Below, piece after piece: positions 1 through 9,408 of a stretch of 64,000 nt of DNA (position 1 is its first letter; the number at the start of each line of letters is the position of its first letter). The DNA lies in contig JANNFI010000110.1 of the NCBI GenBank assembly GCA_031379665.1, forward strand, positions 13,215 through 77,214. The letters run 5' to 3'. Below the pieces are notes generated by a model, which saw only the letters and a list, made by a program, of their open reading frames with translations, was not told where the DNA came from and searched no databases. Source of the DNA: SZUA-254 sp031379665. GTDB lineage: Bacteria; Bacteroidota; Ignavibacteria; UBA10030; SZUA-254. The position numbers were made by a program, and so were the translations under genes.

Positions 1-35
1 GCCGTATCGACGCCGGTCGGCCGGGCCGGGGCCGC

Positions 36-1892
36 TTATCGGCAGATATCTGCGATCGCGGTATCGGCCTGGCTTGAACCGAGCGCAGATGCCTGTCTGA
101 GATCGCCGCAAGCGCTTGCTGTATCGCCTTTTAAATAGAACGCGATGCCGCGGGCGTAGAACGCATCCCGGTCGCCGGGTGTGAGGGTGAGGACCTTTGA
201 ATAATCAGAGATGGCGTCGTCCCAGTGGTTCAACCCCGCCCGGACGTTACCCCTGTTGAAATAGAGGTTCGGATCGGAGGGGCTGATCGAGATCGCCCGG
301 CTGAAATCGGCCTCGGCTTTCGGAAAATCGCGGGCGGACGTATAGATGAGCCCGCGCCTGATCGTTGCCTCCAGATTCCCGGGTTTTCCTTCGAGTACGG
401 TCGTCAGGTCGGCGGCGGCCTCGTCGTACCGACCAAGGGCCGCAAGTACGTTCGCCCTCCAGAAACGGATGTCTGGATCGGCGGGGCGGGAGAGGAGCTC
501 ACGGTCGAAATCCCCGAGCGCCCTCGTCCAATCCCTCAGGAAAAAATAGGAGAGGCCACGGTTCGACCAGGCGAAGGGATATTCCGGATTGAGTGACACG
601 GCCTGCGTGTAATCGGACACGGACTCGGCGAAGCGCTCAGACGTATGATGCGCATGGCCGCGGTTGAACCAGCCCTTCGGAGAGTCGGGATAGCGTTCGA
701 TGACCCGCGTCCAGAGCGTGGTCCCGTCGCGCCAGACCGGGGCGAGCGAAAACGTGACGACAGAGAGTATGATGATGTAGAGCCCACCTGCGATCGCAGG
801 GATCGTGTTCGATTTTTTTCCTCCGGCGGAGCCCGCGATCATGGCGAAACCCCATCCTGCGATCAACGCGTGGCCGAGCGAGGGGAGATAGGCGTAGCGG
901 TCGGCCATCTCGGCGTTCCCGACCTGCAGAAATTGTAAGACTGGCGCCACGGTGACGGTGTACCAGGCAAGGCCCAGGAACACGAACGGGTATTTCTTTC
1001 GGGAGAGGAACGCCGCGGTGACGATCACGACGGCGAGCACAGGATACACCCAATAGGACGCGGGGACGTCGAGGGGATATGGATACCAGGGAGAAAGGCC
1101 GATGGGGACGATCATCCTGGCGACATAGAGGACGTACCCCTTGCACGCGTAGAGGAATATTTCGACCGGCCCGTCGATGCCGCCTTCGGCGAGGGCGCCG
1201 GCCGCCGCCTGGGCCCTGATCGCCAGGATGCCGAAGACGGCTGACAACGCGAAAAACGGAGTGACGGGCTTCAGCGATGTGATGCTGATTTTCCTGTCAC
1301 GGTGGTAATCGAGCAGGACGAGGGTCACAGGGAGCGTGACCGCGAGCCCTTTCGAGAGGAGGGAGAGGACGAAAAACGGGAGCGCCGCGCGAAAGAGGAA
1401 TTTCACCTCGCCGGTTTCGCGGTACCGGAGCCAGGCGAGGACGGCGGCGAGGTAGAAGATGGCATAGAGAAGGTCCTTCTGATCGGCCGCCCAGGCCACC
1501 GGTTCGAGGTGGAGAGGGTGGACGCCGAAGATCAGGGCCGCGCCGACCGCGGCGAGTTGCGTTCGGGTGACGTTCAGAGTGAAGCGGAACACCAGGTATG
1601 TCACGCCGAGGTGGAGGAGGAGACTCACCATGTGGTAGCCGAGCGGGGATACGCCGAAGAGCGCGTACTGCACCGCCACGGCGAGGAGCGTAACGGGGTG
1701 ATAATTCCCGGCGTATTCCGGCGTGGTGAAGAGCGTCAGGACGCTCCCCGGCGAGAGGCTCCTGACGAGGGGGTTGTCCAGGACGTACTGGGGGTCGTCC
1801 CAGGTGGTAAAATCGTTCAGGAGCGTCGGAAACAGCGCGGCGGCGGCGACCGCAAGACAGATCGCCGCCGCCGTGCGGGGACTCAACGTCAC
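36..1892 (-). CDS. Multi-spanning GT-C-like membrane protein with C-terminal TPR repeats (TMTC-like)
   Basis: The protein is 618 aa starting at a GTG that overlaps the stop of the upstream peptidase gene (GTGA), which marks translational coupling. An N-terminal membrane helix is followed by a WDD motif near residues 31-33 and a HPLHLEPVAWAADQKDLL stretch, the pattern of bacterial relatives of TMTC/protein O-mannosyltransferase GT-C enzymes. About ten hydrophobic segments lie before residue 385, and six TPR units (WFNRG, WSNRG, YFNRG, FYARG and similar) fill the C-terminus. The likely role is transfer of a lipid-linked sugar to protein or polymer at the inner membrane, but the substrate cannot be read. 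An open frame continues about 127 codons further upstream, but this overlaps the peptidase gene and lacks protein-like composition. Confidence 0.75.
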   Translation of the reverse strand: MTLSPRTAAAICLAVAAAALFPTLLNDFTTWDDPQYVLDNPLVRSLSPGSVLTLFTTPEYAGNYHPVTLLAVAVQYALFGVSPLGYHMVSLLLHLGVTYLVFRFTLNVTRTQLAAVGAALIFGVHPLHLEPVAWAADQKDLLYAIFYLAAVLAWLRYRETGEVKFLFRAALPFFVLSLLSKGLAVTLPVTLVLLDYHRDRKISITSLKPVTPFFALSAVFGILAIRAQAAAGALAEGGIDGPVEIFLYACKGYVLYVARMIVPIGLSPWYPYPLDVPASYWVYPVLAVVIVTAAFLSRKKYPFVFLGLAWYTVTVAPVLQFLQVGNAEMADRYAYLPSLGHALIAGWGFAMIAGSAGGKKSNTIPAIAGGLYIIILSVVTFSLAPVWRDGTTLWTRVIERYPDSPKGWFNRGHAHHTSERFAESVSDYTQAVSLNPEYPFAWSNRGLSYFFLRDWTRALGDFDRELLSRPADPDIRFWRANVLAALGRYDEAAADLTTVLEGKPGNLEATIRRGLIYTSARDFPKAEADFSRAISISPSDPNLYFNRGNVRAGLNHWDDAISDYSKVLTLTPGDRDAFYARGIAFYLKGDTASACGDLRQASALGSSQADTAIADICR

Positions 1893-3853
1893 GGAGTCTG
1901 TTCCTGCAGGAGGAATTTCTTCATGAACATGATGGTCGAGAAGAGCTGGTAGTCCTGGTTCTTTTTCTTCGCGAAACCGTGCCCTTCGTCGTTCGCCAGC
2001 AGGTACCAGACCGGCGTGTTGTTCTTCTTGACCGTGGAGATCATCTGCTCCGCTTCGCTCCAGGGGACGCGCGGGTCGTTCTTCCCCTGGACGACGAAGA
2101 GCGGCTTGGTGATGTTCTTCGCGTGGGTCATCGGGGCGATCGAGGTCAGGAACTCGCGCATCTTCGGGTCGCGTTCGTCGCCGTACTCGACGCGGCGCAG
2201 GTCGCGCCGGTAGCTCTCGGTGTTCTCGAGGAAGGTCACGAGGCTCGACATCCCGACGACCGGGACGGCGCACGCGATCTTGTCGGCGTAGCGGGTGGCG
2301 ACGGCGAAGGTCGAGTGACCCCCGTAGCTCCCGCCGGTGACCATGATCCTGCTCCCGTCGAGGTTCGGCTGGACCTTGATCCAGTCGAGGAGCGCGTCGA
2401 GGTCCTTGTAGGCGTCCTCACGGCTGAACCCGTTGTCCATCTTGAGGAACGTCTTCCCGTAGCCCGACGAACCCCTCGTGTTCGGATAGACGATCGCGAT
2501 GCCGAGCTCGTTCAGGAAATAGTTATTCCTGCCGAGGAAGCCGGGGCGCGACTGGCCTTCGGGTCCGCCGTGTATGTTGACCATCACCGGCCGTTTACCC
2601 GTGAATTTCGCCGGCGGCATGTAGAGGAAGCCGGTGATGTCCCTGCCGTCGAACGATTTCCAGATCACGAGCTCCGGTTCGGAGAAGTTCTGCGTGTTGA
2701 GCCCGCCGGTCTCGCTTGCGGTCCACCGGTCGACCGTGCCGGTCTTCACGTCGAGTGAGAAAACGTCGGTGGAAGACTTCGCGTTGCTCATATTGAAGGC
2801 GAGGTCGACCCCGTTTTCGTGCCAGGAGAGTCCCGAGACGATTCCCTTGGGGAGCGCAGGTACGGGGAGTTCTTTTTTGGCGGATAGATCCATCAGGTGG
2901 AGGACGCCGATGCCGTTCTCGTTTGTAGTAAAGGCCATTTTCGTTCCGTCGGGGGAAAGGTCGAGACTCTCGACGTCCCAGTCGATGCCGGCGGTCAGGA
3001 CCGTGTGCTCCTTCGTCGCGAGGTCGACGTACGCCAAACGCTGGAATTCGGACTGCCGGTCGCTCGTGATGTAGATGCCCTTGCCGTCGTGGGTAAAGAT
3101 CGCGCCGCCCCTGTTGATCTGCTCGCCGTCGACCCGCGGGGTGAGGATGGCCTTTGTCCCGCTGGCGACATCGATCGTCCAGATGTACGATTCGTTCGCG
3201 GAGATGTACTCCATCATCAGGATCGTTTTATCGTCGGGTGACCAGTCCATCGGGGCCCATCCGCCGCCCTCGTTCTCGACGAGAAGGTGGTTCGACGCGG
3301 GGTCGAGCGGGCTCACGATGTAGACGTCGGTGTCCTTGTTGTTGCGGCGGGTGGATGTGTACGCCATCCGGTCACCCGCGGTGGACCAGGCGCCGAGCGA
3401 GTTGCGCGACTTCCCGTCGGTGAGGAGCGTGACGTCGCCCGTGGCCAGGTCGAAGCGGTAGTTCTGGAACCATTCGCCGCCGCCGATGTCTTTGCTGAAG
3501 ACGAAGTAGCTTCCGTCCTTCGGCCCGAACGAGCCGCCGCCGACCCGGTCGGTGAAGAAGGTCAGCTGGGTGCGGTCGCCGCCGGGGAATTTGACGTGGT
3601 GGATCTGGTTCGTCTCGGCGAACCGCGTCGAGATCAACATCTCGCGCGTCACCGGGTTCCAGCTGTTGAAGCCGGCGGAGCGGAATTCGGTATACCGGCC
3701 GACGCCCCTGATGATCTCCGGCGGGATGGGGGGGATTCCGTCGGTCACGAGGTTGTCGGCCGGACGGAGGCTGTCGGTTTGGGCGAGGGCCGCGTCCGGT
3801 ACGAACAGGAGCGCCGTCGTCAGCATCAGTGCAACGGTGAGTTTGTTCAGCAT
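1889..3853 (-). CDS. S9 family prolyl-oligopeptidase-like serine peptidase
   Basis: This 654-aa exported peptidase has a signal peptide (residues 1-24, ending AALAQ), a WD40/TolB-like beta-propeller over roughly residues 40-390 and a C-terminal alpha/beta hydrolase domain. The catalytic serine sits in GGSYGGH near residue 508, the acid in NDPRVPW near 592 and the histidine in EGHGF near 625. Such enzymes cleave short peptides or acyl-peptides in the periplasm. The chosen ATG has AGAAGGAT upstream and lies inside the 3' end of the DUF3267 gene (7-bp overlap); an in-frame extension of 22 codons upstream lacks signal-peptide character. It is the third of four coupled genes. Confidence 0.88.
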   Translation of the reverse strand: MLNKLTVALMLTTALLFVPDAALAQTDSLRPADNLVTDGIPPIPPEIIRGVGRYTEFRSAGFNSWNPVTREMLISTRFAETNQIHHVKFPGGDRTQLTFFTDRVGGGSFGPKDGSYFVFSKDIGGGEWFQNYRFDLATGDVTLLTDGKSRNSLGAWSTAGDRMAYTSTRRNNKDTDVYIVSPLDPASNHLLVENEGGGWAPMDWSPDDKTILMMEYISANESYIWTIDVASGTKAILTPRVDGEQINRGGAIFTHDGKGIYITSDRQSEFQRLAYVDLATKEHTVLTAGIDWDVESLDLSPDGTKMAFTTNENGIGVLHLMDLSAKKELPVPALPKGIVSGLSWHENGVDLAFNMSNAKSSTDVFSLDVKTGTVDRWTASETGGLNTQNFSEPELVIWKSFDGRDITGFLYMPPAKFTGKRPVMVNIHGGPEGQSRPGFLGRNNYFLNELGIAIVYPNTRGSSGYGKTFLKMDNGFSREDAYKDLDALLDWIKVQPNLDGSRIMVTGGSYGGHSTFAVATRYADKIACAVPVVGMSSLVTFLENTESYRRDLRRVEYGDERDPKMREFLTSIAPMTHAKNITKPLFVVQGKNDPRVPWSEAEQMISTVKKNNTPVWYLLANDEGHGFAKKKNQDYQLFSTIMFMKKFLLQEQTP

Positions 3854-4500
3854 GTCGGTGATCCTTCTGTAATGGTTGACGGTGATGGCCGGAGGTCCGG
3901 CGGCGAAAAAACGGTGCACCCGACCCGGGACGGATGGTCGAGGACGAGCGTGTCAGGCGCGAGTTTCCTCACCGCCCAGATGCCCAGCGCGTCGCCCGCG
4001 GCGGCCCCGAAGAACATTCCTCCAAAGAGAACGAACGCGGGGTTCGAAATGCCGTACCCGACGAAGGCCGGGAGCAAGCCCACAACCAGCCCGGGGAGGA
4101 CGATTCCGACCCGGTAGGCCCGAACGGTCATCGGCTCGGTGAAATGCGCATATGGTGTCAGGGTCTTCCAGTGAAAGCCGAACCGAACCGAACGGAACGA
4201 GCGGTTGCCCGCCGCCACCCATCCGAGACCGTGGAGCCCTTCGTGGACCACCGTGCCGACGGCGATCCAGGGGAGAAAGACTTCGAGCCGTACGAAACGG
4301 TTGACCCCCAGGAGGAATGCCGGCAGGCCGTGCATCGCGAACCAGGGGAGCACCAGCGCCGACATCATCACGAGGAACAGCGGGAGCCCGACGAGGTTCG
4401 CCCGCAGCATCGAGATGCTGTGGTCCGCCGGGGGCGTGCCGGAGTCGACTTGCTGTCCGGACTCGACCGGCGATAGTGGTTGGGGGACGACCGTGCTCAC
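3847..4500 (-). CDS. DUF3267 zincin-like membrane protease
   Basis: This 217-aa membrane protein starts at a GTG overlapping the OmpA-family gene's stop (GTGA). It carries HEGLHG at residues 86-91, an HExxH zinc site placed just after a transmembrane segment, as in DUF3267 putative zincin peptidases. Four or more hydrophobic segments are visible. The substrate is unknown. The coupling to a downstream S9 peptidase and an upstream OmpA-like protein suggests a cell-envelope role. The last codons overlap the start of the S9 gene. Confidence 0.75.
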   Translation of the reverse strand: MSTVVPQPLSPVESGQQVDSGTPPADHSISMLRANLVGLPLFLVMMSALVLPWFAMHGLPAFLLGVNRFVRLEVFLPWIAVGTVVHEGLHGLGWVAAGNRSFRSVRFGFHWKTLTPYAHFTEPMTVRAYRVGIVLPGLVVGLLPAFVGYGISNPAFVLFGGMFFGAAAGDALGIWAVRKLAPDTLVLDHPSRVGCTVFSPPDLRPSPSTITEGSPTC

Positions 4501-5978
4501 CAGATCGGTGTGATGACGACGTCGATCCGGCGGTTCTTCGCCCGGCCCTCAGGGGTTTCGTTGGTCGCCAGCGGGCGGCTCTCGCCGAAGCCCTGCGAAT
4601 TGACCGGCACCTCGACCCCCATGTTTGCCATCAGGTATTCGGCAACGGCGAGCGAACGGCTCTCGGAGAGCCGTTGATTGATGTCGTCGGTGCCTGCGGC
4701 GTCGGTATGGCCCTCGATCGTGATTTCCGCCTTGGGGAATTTCTTGATGGCCTGTTGGACTTTGGTGAGGAGGTTGTAGTACTGCGGCTCGATGGTGTTC
4801 TTCCCGACGGGGAAGGTGAGGCCGTAGAGCCGAACGATAATCTTGCTCCCTTCGCGCAGGACGTGGCCCTCGTCGGAGGTGAACATCCCCTCCACGTCGT
4901 GGATGGTGGATTCCTGGGTGCGGTGGACCGTGAGACTTTGCTGTAATTGCTTTTCGGTGTCGGTGAGCGTTCCGACGCGCTTCTCCATCGACCCGATCTG
5001 CAGCCGGAGGTTCTCGAGCTCGACCCCCTTGTTCGTTGCGGTGGTGGTCGATGCCTTGAGGGCTTCGCCGGCCTTCTCGAGCTTCACTTCCCGCTCCCTT
5101 ATCGCCTCGAGCGCCTCGGTCGCGGGTGGCTCAAAGCCGCTGTCGAACCTCGCCTTCAGCCCGAGAGCGCCGGAGACCCTCTGGAACTGTTCCTCGACAC
5201 CGAGGAGCGCCACTTCGTAATTCGTCTCGTCGCTACGGATCCTGGTGATGACCTCGTGGAGCTTGATGGCGTGGGCCGCCTCGTACCTCGCCTCCTGGGC
5301 GAGCACCCTCGCCTCGTCGGTGTCGTATCGGTTTTGCTTCAGCATCGCCTCCGTCTGCGCGGTCAGCTGCCGGGCGAGTGCAAGCGTCTTCGGCGCGGTG
5401 TCGTCGGCCCCCTGTTTCGTCGCCTTCTCGATGAGGATGCGCGCCGGGGTGAGATAATTGGACTTGATCGCCTCGAGTTCCGCCGTCCTGTAAAGGTCGG
5501 TCGCCTCCGCGCCGTATTTGTTCCCGGCGCCCATGTCGCCGTCCTCGAGCTCCCCCGCCGCGCGATTGAATTTCTCCTCCGCCTTTTTCCAGAGCTCGGG
5601 CTGTTGTGTCGGGGCTGCGGCGCTCAGGGCGTCGGTCCGGGCCGCGAGCGCGCCGCTAAACGCCACCTCGCCGAGTTTCGCCACGTCGAGCGCCTTCGCG
5701 AGGTAGACCGACGAGTTCCGGAGATTTTCCGTCATGTCCTCGAGCTGTCCGCCCGTTTTATAATCGTCGGAGGCTTCGTTGTAGTAACCCATCGCCTTCT
5801 TGAAGCTCGCCGGCGCGAGGATGTCGGCCTGGCGTTCCTTCGCTCTTACGAGGAGGGAGTCGGTCCCGCCGAAGAGCTGGCCGCGGAGGTTTTCCTGCGC
5901 GGCGACCCCGGCCGGCAGGGCGGCGAGCAGGGCGGCTATCATCAGGAACGGGAGGCGGTTCGTTGTCGTGATCTTCAT
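4497..5978 (-). CDS. OmpA-family outer-membrane/peptidoglycan-binding protein with helical N-terminal region
   Basis: The protein has 493 aa. A signal peptide (residues 1-27, ending GVAAQ) is followed by a long alpha-helical region rich in Ala, Glu and Lys, of the DUF4398 type found beside OmpA domains, including a probable coiled coil around residues 280-350. The C-terminal OmpA-like domain (about 385-493) contains FPVGKNTIEP, EGHTDAAG and LSESRSLAVAEYL, the peptidoglycan-binding signature. It probably tethers the outer membrane or a secretion structure to peptidoglycan. It is the first gene of an operon with DUF3267, S9 peptidase and the TPR membrane protein, with a good promoter about 70 bp upstream. 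Confidence 0.88.
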   Translation of the reverse strand: MKITTTNRLPFLMIAALLAALPAGVAAQENLRGQLFGGTDSLLVRAKERQADILAPASFKKAMGYYNEASDDYKTGGQLEDMTENLRNSSVYLAKALDVAKLGEVAFSGALAARTDALSAAAPTQQPELWKKAEEKFNRAAGELEDGDMGAGNKYGAEATDLYRTAELEAIKSNYLTPARILIEKATKQGADDTAPKTLALARQLTAQTEAMLKQNRYDTDEARVLAQEARYEAAHAIKLHEVITRIRSDETNYEVALLGVEEQFQRVSGALGLKARFDSGFEPPATEALEAIREREVKLEKAGEALKASTTTATNKGVELENLRLQIGSMEKRVGTLTDTEKQLQQSLTVHRTQESTIHDVEGMFTSDEGHVLREGSKIIVRLYGLTFPVGKNTIEPQYYNLLTKVQQAIKKFPKAEITIEGHTDAAGTDDINQRLSESRSLAVAEYLMANMGVEVPVNSQGFGESRPLATNETPEGRAKNRRIDVVITPIW

Positions 5979-6043
5979 TCAAGGCTCAAGGGTTGTGTAT
6001 CATCGCCCGGATACTTCACACCGGGATTGGATGGTCGCGGTAA

Positions 6044-6072
6044 AAAATACGCAATGGGGGGTGTAGACGCAA
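6044..6072 (-). promoter_or_regulatory. Promoter of the OmpA-family operon
   Basis: On the minus strand TTGCGT (6067-6072) is separated by 17 nt from TATTTT (6044-6049). The expected transcription start lies about 60 bp before the OmpA-family ATG. It fits the TTGNNN-17-TATATT pattern repeated through the window. Confidence 0.6.
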
Positions 6073-6116
6073 GTTGCGGGGATCGTGTCCCGGTCACGGG
6101 GTCGCCCGCATCGCGC

Positions 6117-7388
6117 TCACGTTTCCCGCTCCGCTTCGTCCGGTGCGAAGCCGAGCAGGGGGACGGTCGGGATGGCCGCGCCGGCGATCCCCCGGATCGA
6201 CCCGTGCATGTGCGTCGTGTTGAGGAGGACCTTATCGATCTGTTTCTCTCGCTTTTTCCAGATCCCCTCCATCGCGCGCTTTTCAGACTCCAGGTCGGCC
6301 TTCATCTGGACGAACCCTTCCACGATCGCCTCGATCTGCATCCTGAACTCGTTGCTCGTAAGGTAGTCGTAGAGCATCGTCATCTTGTCGCCGCGGTTTT
6401 CCTGCGCGACGACGGCGTTGCTGATCTGCACGACCGACTCGCGCAGCACAGCGCTCAGGCCCTTGAACTCGTCGAAGCTGCAGATCCAGACACCGTCCCT
6501 CTGGCCCAACCGGTCCATGTCGCGGGGCATCGCCTCGGTGACGATCACGCCGATGGTGGCACCCTTCGCCCGCATATCGGTCTTGAATTTCTCGATCCAG
6601 CCCGGTTGAAAGTCCTTCGTCCGCTTGCTTTCATAGTAAATCGAGCCGCAGTTCTGCCGCGTCCGGGTGTTGACCGTGTGGAGGCAATCGGCCCCGCGTG
6701 CGCCCTTCTTGATCTCGCCGATCGTATCGAGGGGGAACGACTCCCGTAACCACTCCTCGATCGCCAGCTCCTGCACCTCCCCCTGGAGCTGCATCGAGCC
6801 CTGTTCGGCCTTCCGCTGCGCCTCCTGGAGCTGGTTCTTCAGCTGTTCGATGACGTTCTCCTTCTCGCTCAGCCTCATCTGCGCCTTCTCGTCGGCCGCC
6901 TTCTGGATGCGGGTTCGAGCTTCGGCGAGCTGGTCGTTCATCCGCTTTCCAAGTTCTGCTTCGATCGTGTCGCGCATTTCGTTCTTTTCACGCCGGAGGC
7001 GCTCCACCTCCGTCTTCGTCCGGTTGAGCTCCTTCACCTGCTCTGATTTGATGGCGAGCTCCTCCTGCATCGATTTCAGCCGGGCCGAGTTTTCGTCGTC
7101 AACCGATTTCCGGATCTGCCCCTCGAGCTTTTGCCGCTCGGCGCCGATCCGCTCCGCCACGCCGCTTTCGATCTCGGCTCTGACTTTTTTCTGGGCGACC
7201 TCGAGCCGCAGGCCCGCTTCTTCGAGTTCAGCGGTCTTCGCTTCGAGGCGCTTCTTTTCGGCGGCGAGCCGGGCGTCGAAATCCTTCTTCAGCCCTTCCT
7301 CGATCTGGTGCGAGAGGATGGCGCTCACGTCGATCATTTCCCCGCATTTCGGGCATTCAATGGAGCGTTCGGAATTACCGGTTTTCAT
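6117..7388 (-). CDS. DUF2130 domain coiled-coil protein
   Basis: The protein has 423 aa, starting at the ATG before KTGNSERS. A short N-terminal ECPKCGEMIDV motif resembles half a zinc ribbon. Residues about 30-240 form a highly charged coiled coil of Glu/Lys/Arg heptads. The C-terminal DUF2130 domain follows (roughly 230-410), with motifs such as ADCLHTV, YYESKRTKDF and GVIVTEAMP. The family resembles restriction-endonuclease-like folds and its cellular role is unknown. It is a single gene with its own promoter, divergent from lepA. Confidence 0.8.
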   Translation of the reverse strand: MKTGNSERSIECPKCGEMIDVSAILSHQIEEGLKKDFDARLAAEKKRLEAKTAELEEAGLRLEVAQKKVRAEIESGVAERIGAERQKLEGQIRKSVDDENSARLKSMQEELAIKSEQVKELNRTKTEVERLRREKNEMRDTIEAELGKRMNDQLAEARTRIQKAADEKAQMRLSEKENVIEQLKNQLQEAQRKAEQGSMQLQGEVQELAIEEWLRESFPLDTIGEIKKGARGADCLHTVNTRTRQNCGSIYYESKRTKDFQPGWIEKFKTDMRAKGATIGVIVTEAMPRDMDRLGQRDGVWICSFDEFKGLSAVLRESVVQISNAVVAQENRGDKMTMLYDYLTSNEFRMQIEAIVEGFVQMKADLESEKRAMEGIWKKREKQIDKVLLNTTHMHGSIRGIAGAAIPTVPLLGFAPDEAERET

Positions 7389-7427
7389 CGTGTTCCTGTA
7401 ATCGTGAAATCGTGCGGCTGGTTCCAA

Positions 7428-7456
7428 AAGGTACCCCCGCCGGGTGAGAAAAACAA
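7428..7456 (-). promoter_or_regulatory. Promoter of the DUF2130 gene
   Basis: On the minus strand TTGTTT (7451-7456) stands 17 nt from TACCTT (7428-7433), about 40 bp before the ATG at 7388. Confidence 0.5.
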
Positions 7457-7479
7457 GGTTTCGTCACGCCCGCGGAAGA

Positions 7480-7508
7480 TTGAGAATAGCCCCGATTTTT
7501 AATATATT
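7480..7508 (+). promoter_or_regulatory. lepA promoter
   Basis: TTGAGA (7480-7485), a 17-nt spacer and TATATT (7503-7508). Transcription should begin near 7515, giving a leader of about 80 nt before lepA. Confidence 0.65.
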
Positions 7509-7521
7509 GTCCCTCAGTCCC

Positions 7522-7541
7522 GCTCGAAATACAGCGGGATT
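7522..7541 (+). other. Hairpin in the lepA leader
   Basis: CCCGCT and AGCGGG form a 6-bp stem around an 8-nt loop, followed by an AT-rich stretch (ATTATTGTTAT). It lies in the untranslated leader between the promoter and lepA and could be a weak attenuator or an mRNA-stabilising hairpin. No T-run strong enough for a typical terminator is present. Confidence 0.35.
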
Positions 7542-7594
7542 ATTGTTATATACAGAGTCTCCCGCCGGATGGTACGGCGCTAACCCCGGAATCA

Positions 7595-9391
7595 ATGGAA
7601 AACATCCGCAATTTCTGCATCATCGCCCACATCGACCACGGCAAGTCGACGATCGCCGACCGGCTGCTGGAGCACACCGGCACCGTCACGGCCCGTGAGA
7701 TGAAGACCAACCAGGTCCTGGACGATATGGAGCTGGAGCAGGAACGCGGGATCACGATCAAGCTCCACGCGATCAGGATGGAGTACAAGGCCAAATCCGG
7801 CAAGTTGTTCACGCTCAACCTGATCGACACACCCGGCCACGTCGATTTCTCGTACGAGGTGTCGCGCTCGCTCGCCGCGTGCGAAGGGGCGCTCCTCGTC
7901 GTCGACGCGTCGCAGGGCGTCGAGGCGCAGACCATCAGCAACCTCTATCTGGCCATCGACGCCGGGCTCGAAATTATCCCGGTTATCAACAAGGTGGACC
8001 TCCCGAGCGCGATGGTGGACCAGGTGAGCCACCAGATCATGGACCTCATCGGCTGCAAGAAGGAGGACATCATCCTCTCGAGCGCCAAGATGAAAATTGG
8101 CGTTGAGGAGATCCTCGAAGCGGTCGTCGCGAGGGTGCCGGCGCCGAAGGGCAATCCGGCCGGCCCGATGACGGCGCTGATCTTCGATTCCATCTTCGAC
8201 GGCTACCGCGGCTCGGTGGTCTACGTCCGCGTGATGGACGGTGAGGTGAAGGAAAAAGACAAGATCCATTTCTTCGCCACGAAGAAGACTTTCGAGGCGG
8301 AAGAGGTCGGAGTGCTGGAGATGAAGCGCATCCGCACCGGCGTGCTTTCGGCCGGCGACGTGGGGTACATCATCCCCGGAGCGAAGGACGTGCACGACAC
8401 GAAGGTGGGGGACACGATCACCTCCGCCAACAACCCCGCGCCGGGCCCGCTCCCGGGGTACAAGGAAGCCAAGCCGATGGTCTTCGCCGGGCTCTACCCG
8501 GTGAACGCCGACGATTTCGCCGAACTGAGGGATTCGCTCGAGAAGCTCCGGATGAACGACGCCTCGCTCATCTTCGTACCGGAGTCGTCCGTCGCGCTCG
8601 GATTCGGGTTCAGGGCCGGGTTCCTGGGCCTGCTCCATATGGAGATCATTCAGGAGCGGCTCGAACGCGAATACCAGCAGGAGCTGATCACCACCGTCCC
8701 GAATGTGGAATACCGCGTGACCAAACTCAACGGGCAGGTGCTGCTGGTGGACAACCCGGCCATGATGCCGGAGGTCGGTGAGATCGAGCGGATCGACGAG
8801 CCGTTCATCAAGGCGCAGATCATCGCCCCTTCGGAATACATCGGCAACATTATGAAACTTTGCACCGAGCGGCGCGGAGTCTACAAGAACACGAGCTACA
8901 TCGACCCGACGCGGGCGGACCTCCAGTACGAGCTGCCGCTCTCCGAGATCATCTTCGATTTCTACGACAAGCTCAAGTCCACCTCGCGCGGCTACGCCTC
9001 CCTCGACTACGACTTCCTGGAGTACCGGGAGTCGGAGCTGGTGAAGCTCGACATCCTCCTCAACGCCGAGCCGGTCGACGCGCTTTCGACCATCGTGCAC
9101 CGCGAGAAAGCGTACGAATGGGGGAAGAAGCTCTGCGCGAAGCTCCGCAAGCTGATTCCGCGGCAGATGTTCGAGGTGGTGATCCAGGCCTCCATCGGGA
9201 GCAAGGTTATCGCGCGCGACAGCATCTCGGCGATGCGCAAAAACGTCATCGCCAAGTGCTACGGCGGCGACATCAGCCGGAAACGCAAGCTCCTCGAGAA
9301 ACAAAAGGAGGGGAAGAAGCGTATGAAACAGGTGGGACGAGTGGAAATTCCGCAGGAAGCGTTCCTCGCCGTCCTGGCGATAGAAGATTAA
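7595..9391 (+). CDS. lepA: Elongation factor 4 (LepA), back-translocating translational GTPase
   Basis: The protein has 598 aa, the usual LepA length. The GTPase domain shows AHIDHGKST (G1), DTPGHVDF (G3) and INKVDLPSA (G4). The EF-G-like domains and the LepA-specific C-terminal domain follow, with [14 protein letters not shown] in the middle and [18 protein letters not shown] near the end. EF4 acts on ribosomes, remodelling stalled elongation complexes. It is the first gene of a plus-strand operon with two signal peptidases, the same lepA-lepB order known from many bacteria. Start is the first ATG after the leader. Confidence 0.98.
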   Translation: MENIRNFCIIAHIDHGKSTIADRLLEHTGTVTAREMKTNQVLDDMELEQERGITIKLHAIRMEYKAKSGKLFTLNLIDTPGHVDFSYEVSRSLAACEGALLVVDASQGVEAQTISNLYLAIDAGLEIIPVINKVDLPSAMVDQVSHQIMDLIGCKKEDIILSSAKMKIGVEEILEAVVARVPAPKGNPAGPMTALIFDSIFDGYRGSVVYVRVMDGEVKEKDKIHFFATKKTFEAEEVGVLEMKRIRTGVLSAGDVGYIIPGAKDVHDTKVGDTITSANNPAPGPLPGYKEAKPMVFAGLYPVNADDFAELRDSLEKLRMNDASLIFVPESSVALGFGFRAGFLGLLHMEIIQERLEREYQQELITTVPNVEYRVTKLNGQVLLVDNPAMMPEVGEIERIDEPFIKAQIIAPSEYIGNIMKLCTERRGVYKNTSYIDPTRADLQYELPLSEIIFDFYDKLKSTSRGYASLDYDFLEYRESELVKLDILLNAEPVDALSTIVHREKAYEWGKKLCAKLRKLIPRQMFEVVIQASIGSKVIARDSISAMRKNVIAKCYGGDISRKRKLLEKQKEGKKRMKQVGRVEIPQEAFLAVLAIED

Positions 9392-9408
9392 CCAGAATCG
9401 GAGCAACG

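Noticed and set aside
4947..6749. A 600-codon plus-strand frame across the OmpA-family and DUF2130 genes
   Set aside because: Both covered genes have clear motifs and promoters on the minus strand; the frame is a GC-driven shadow.
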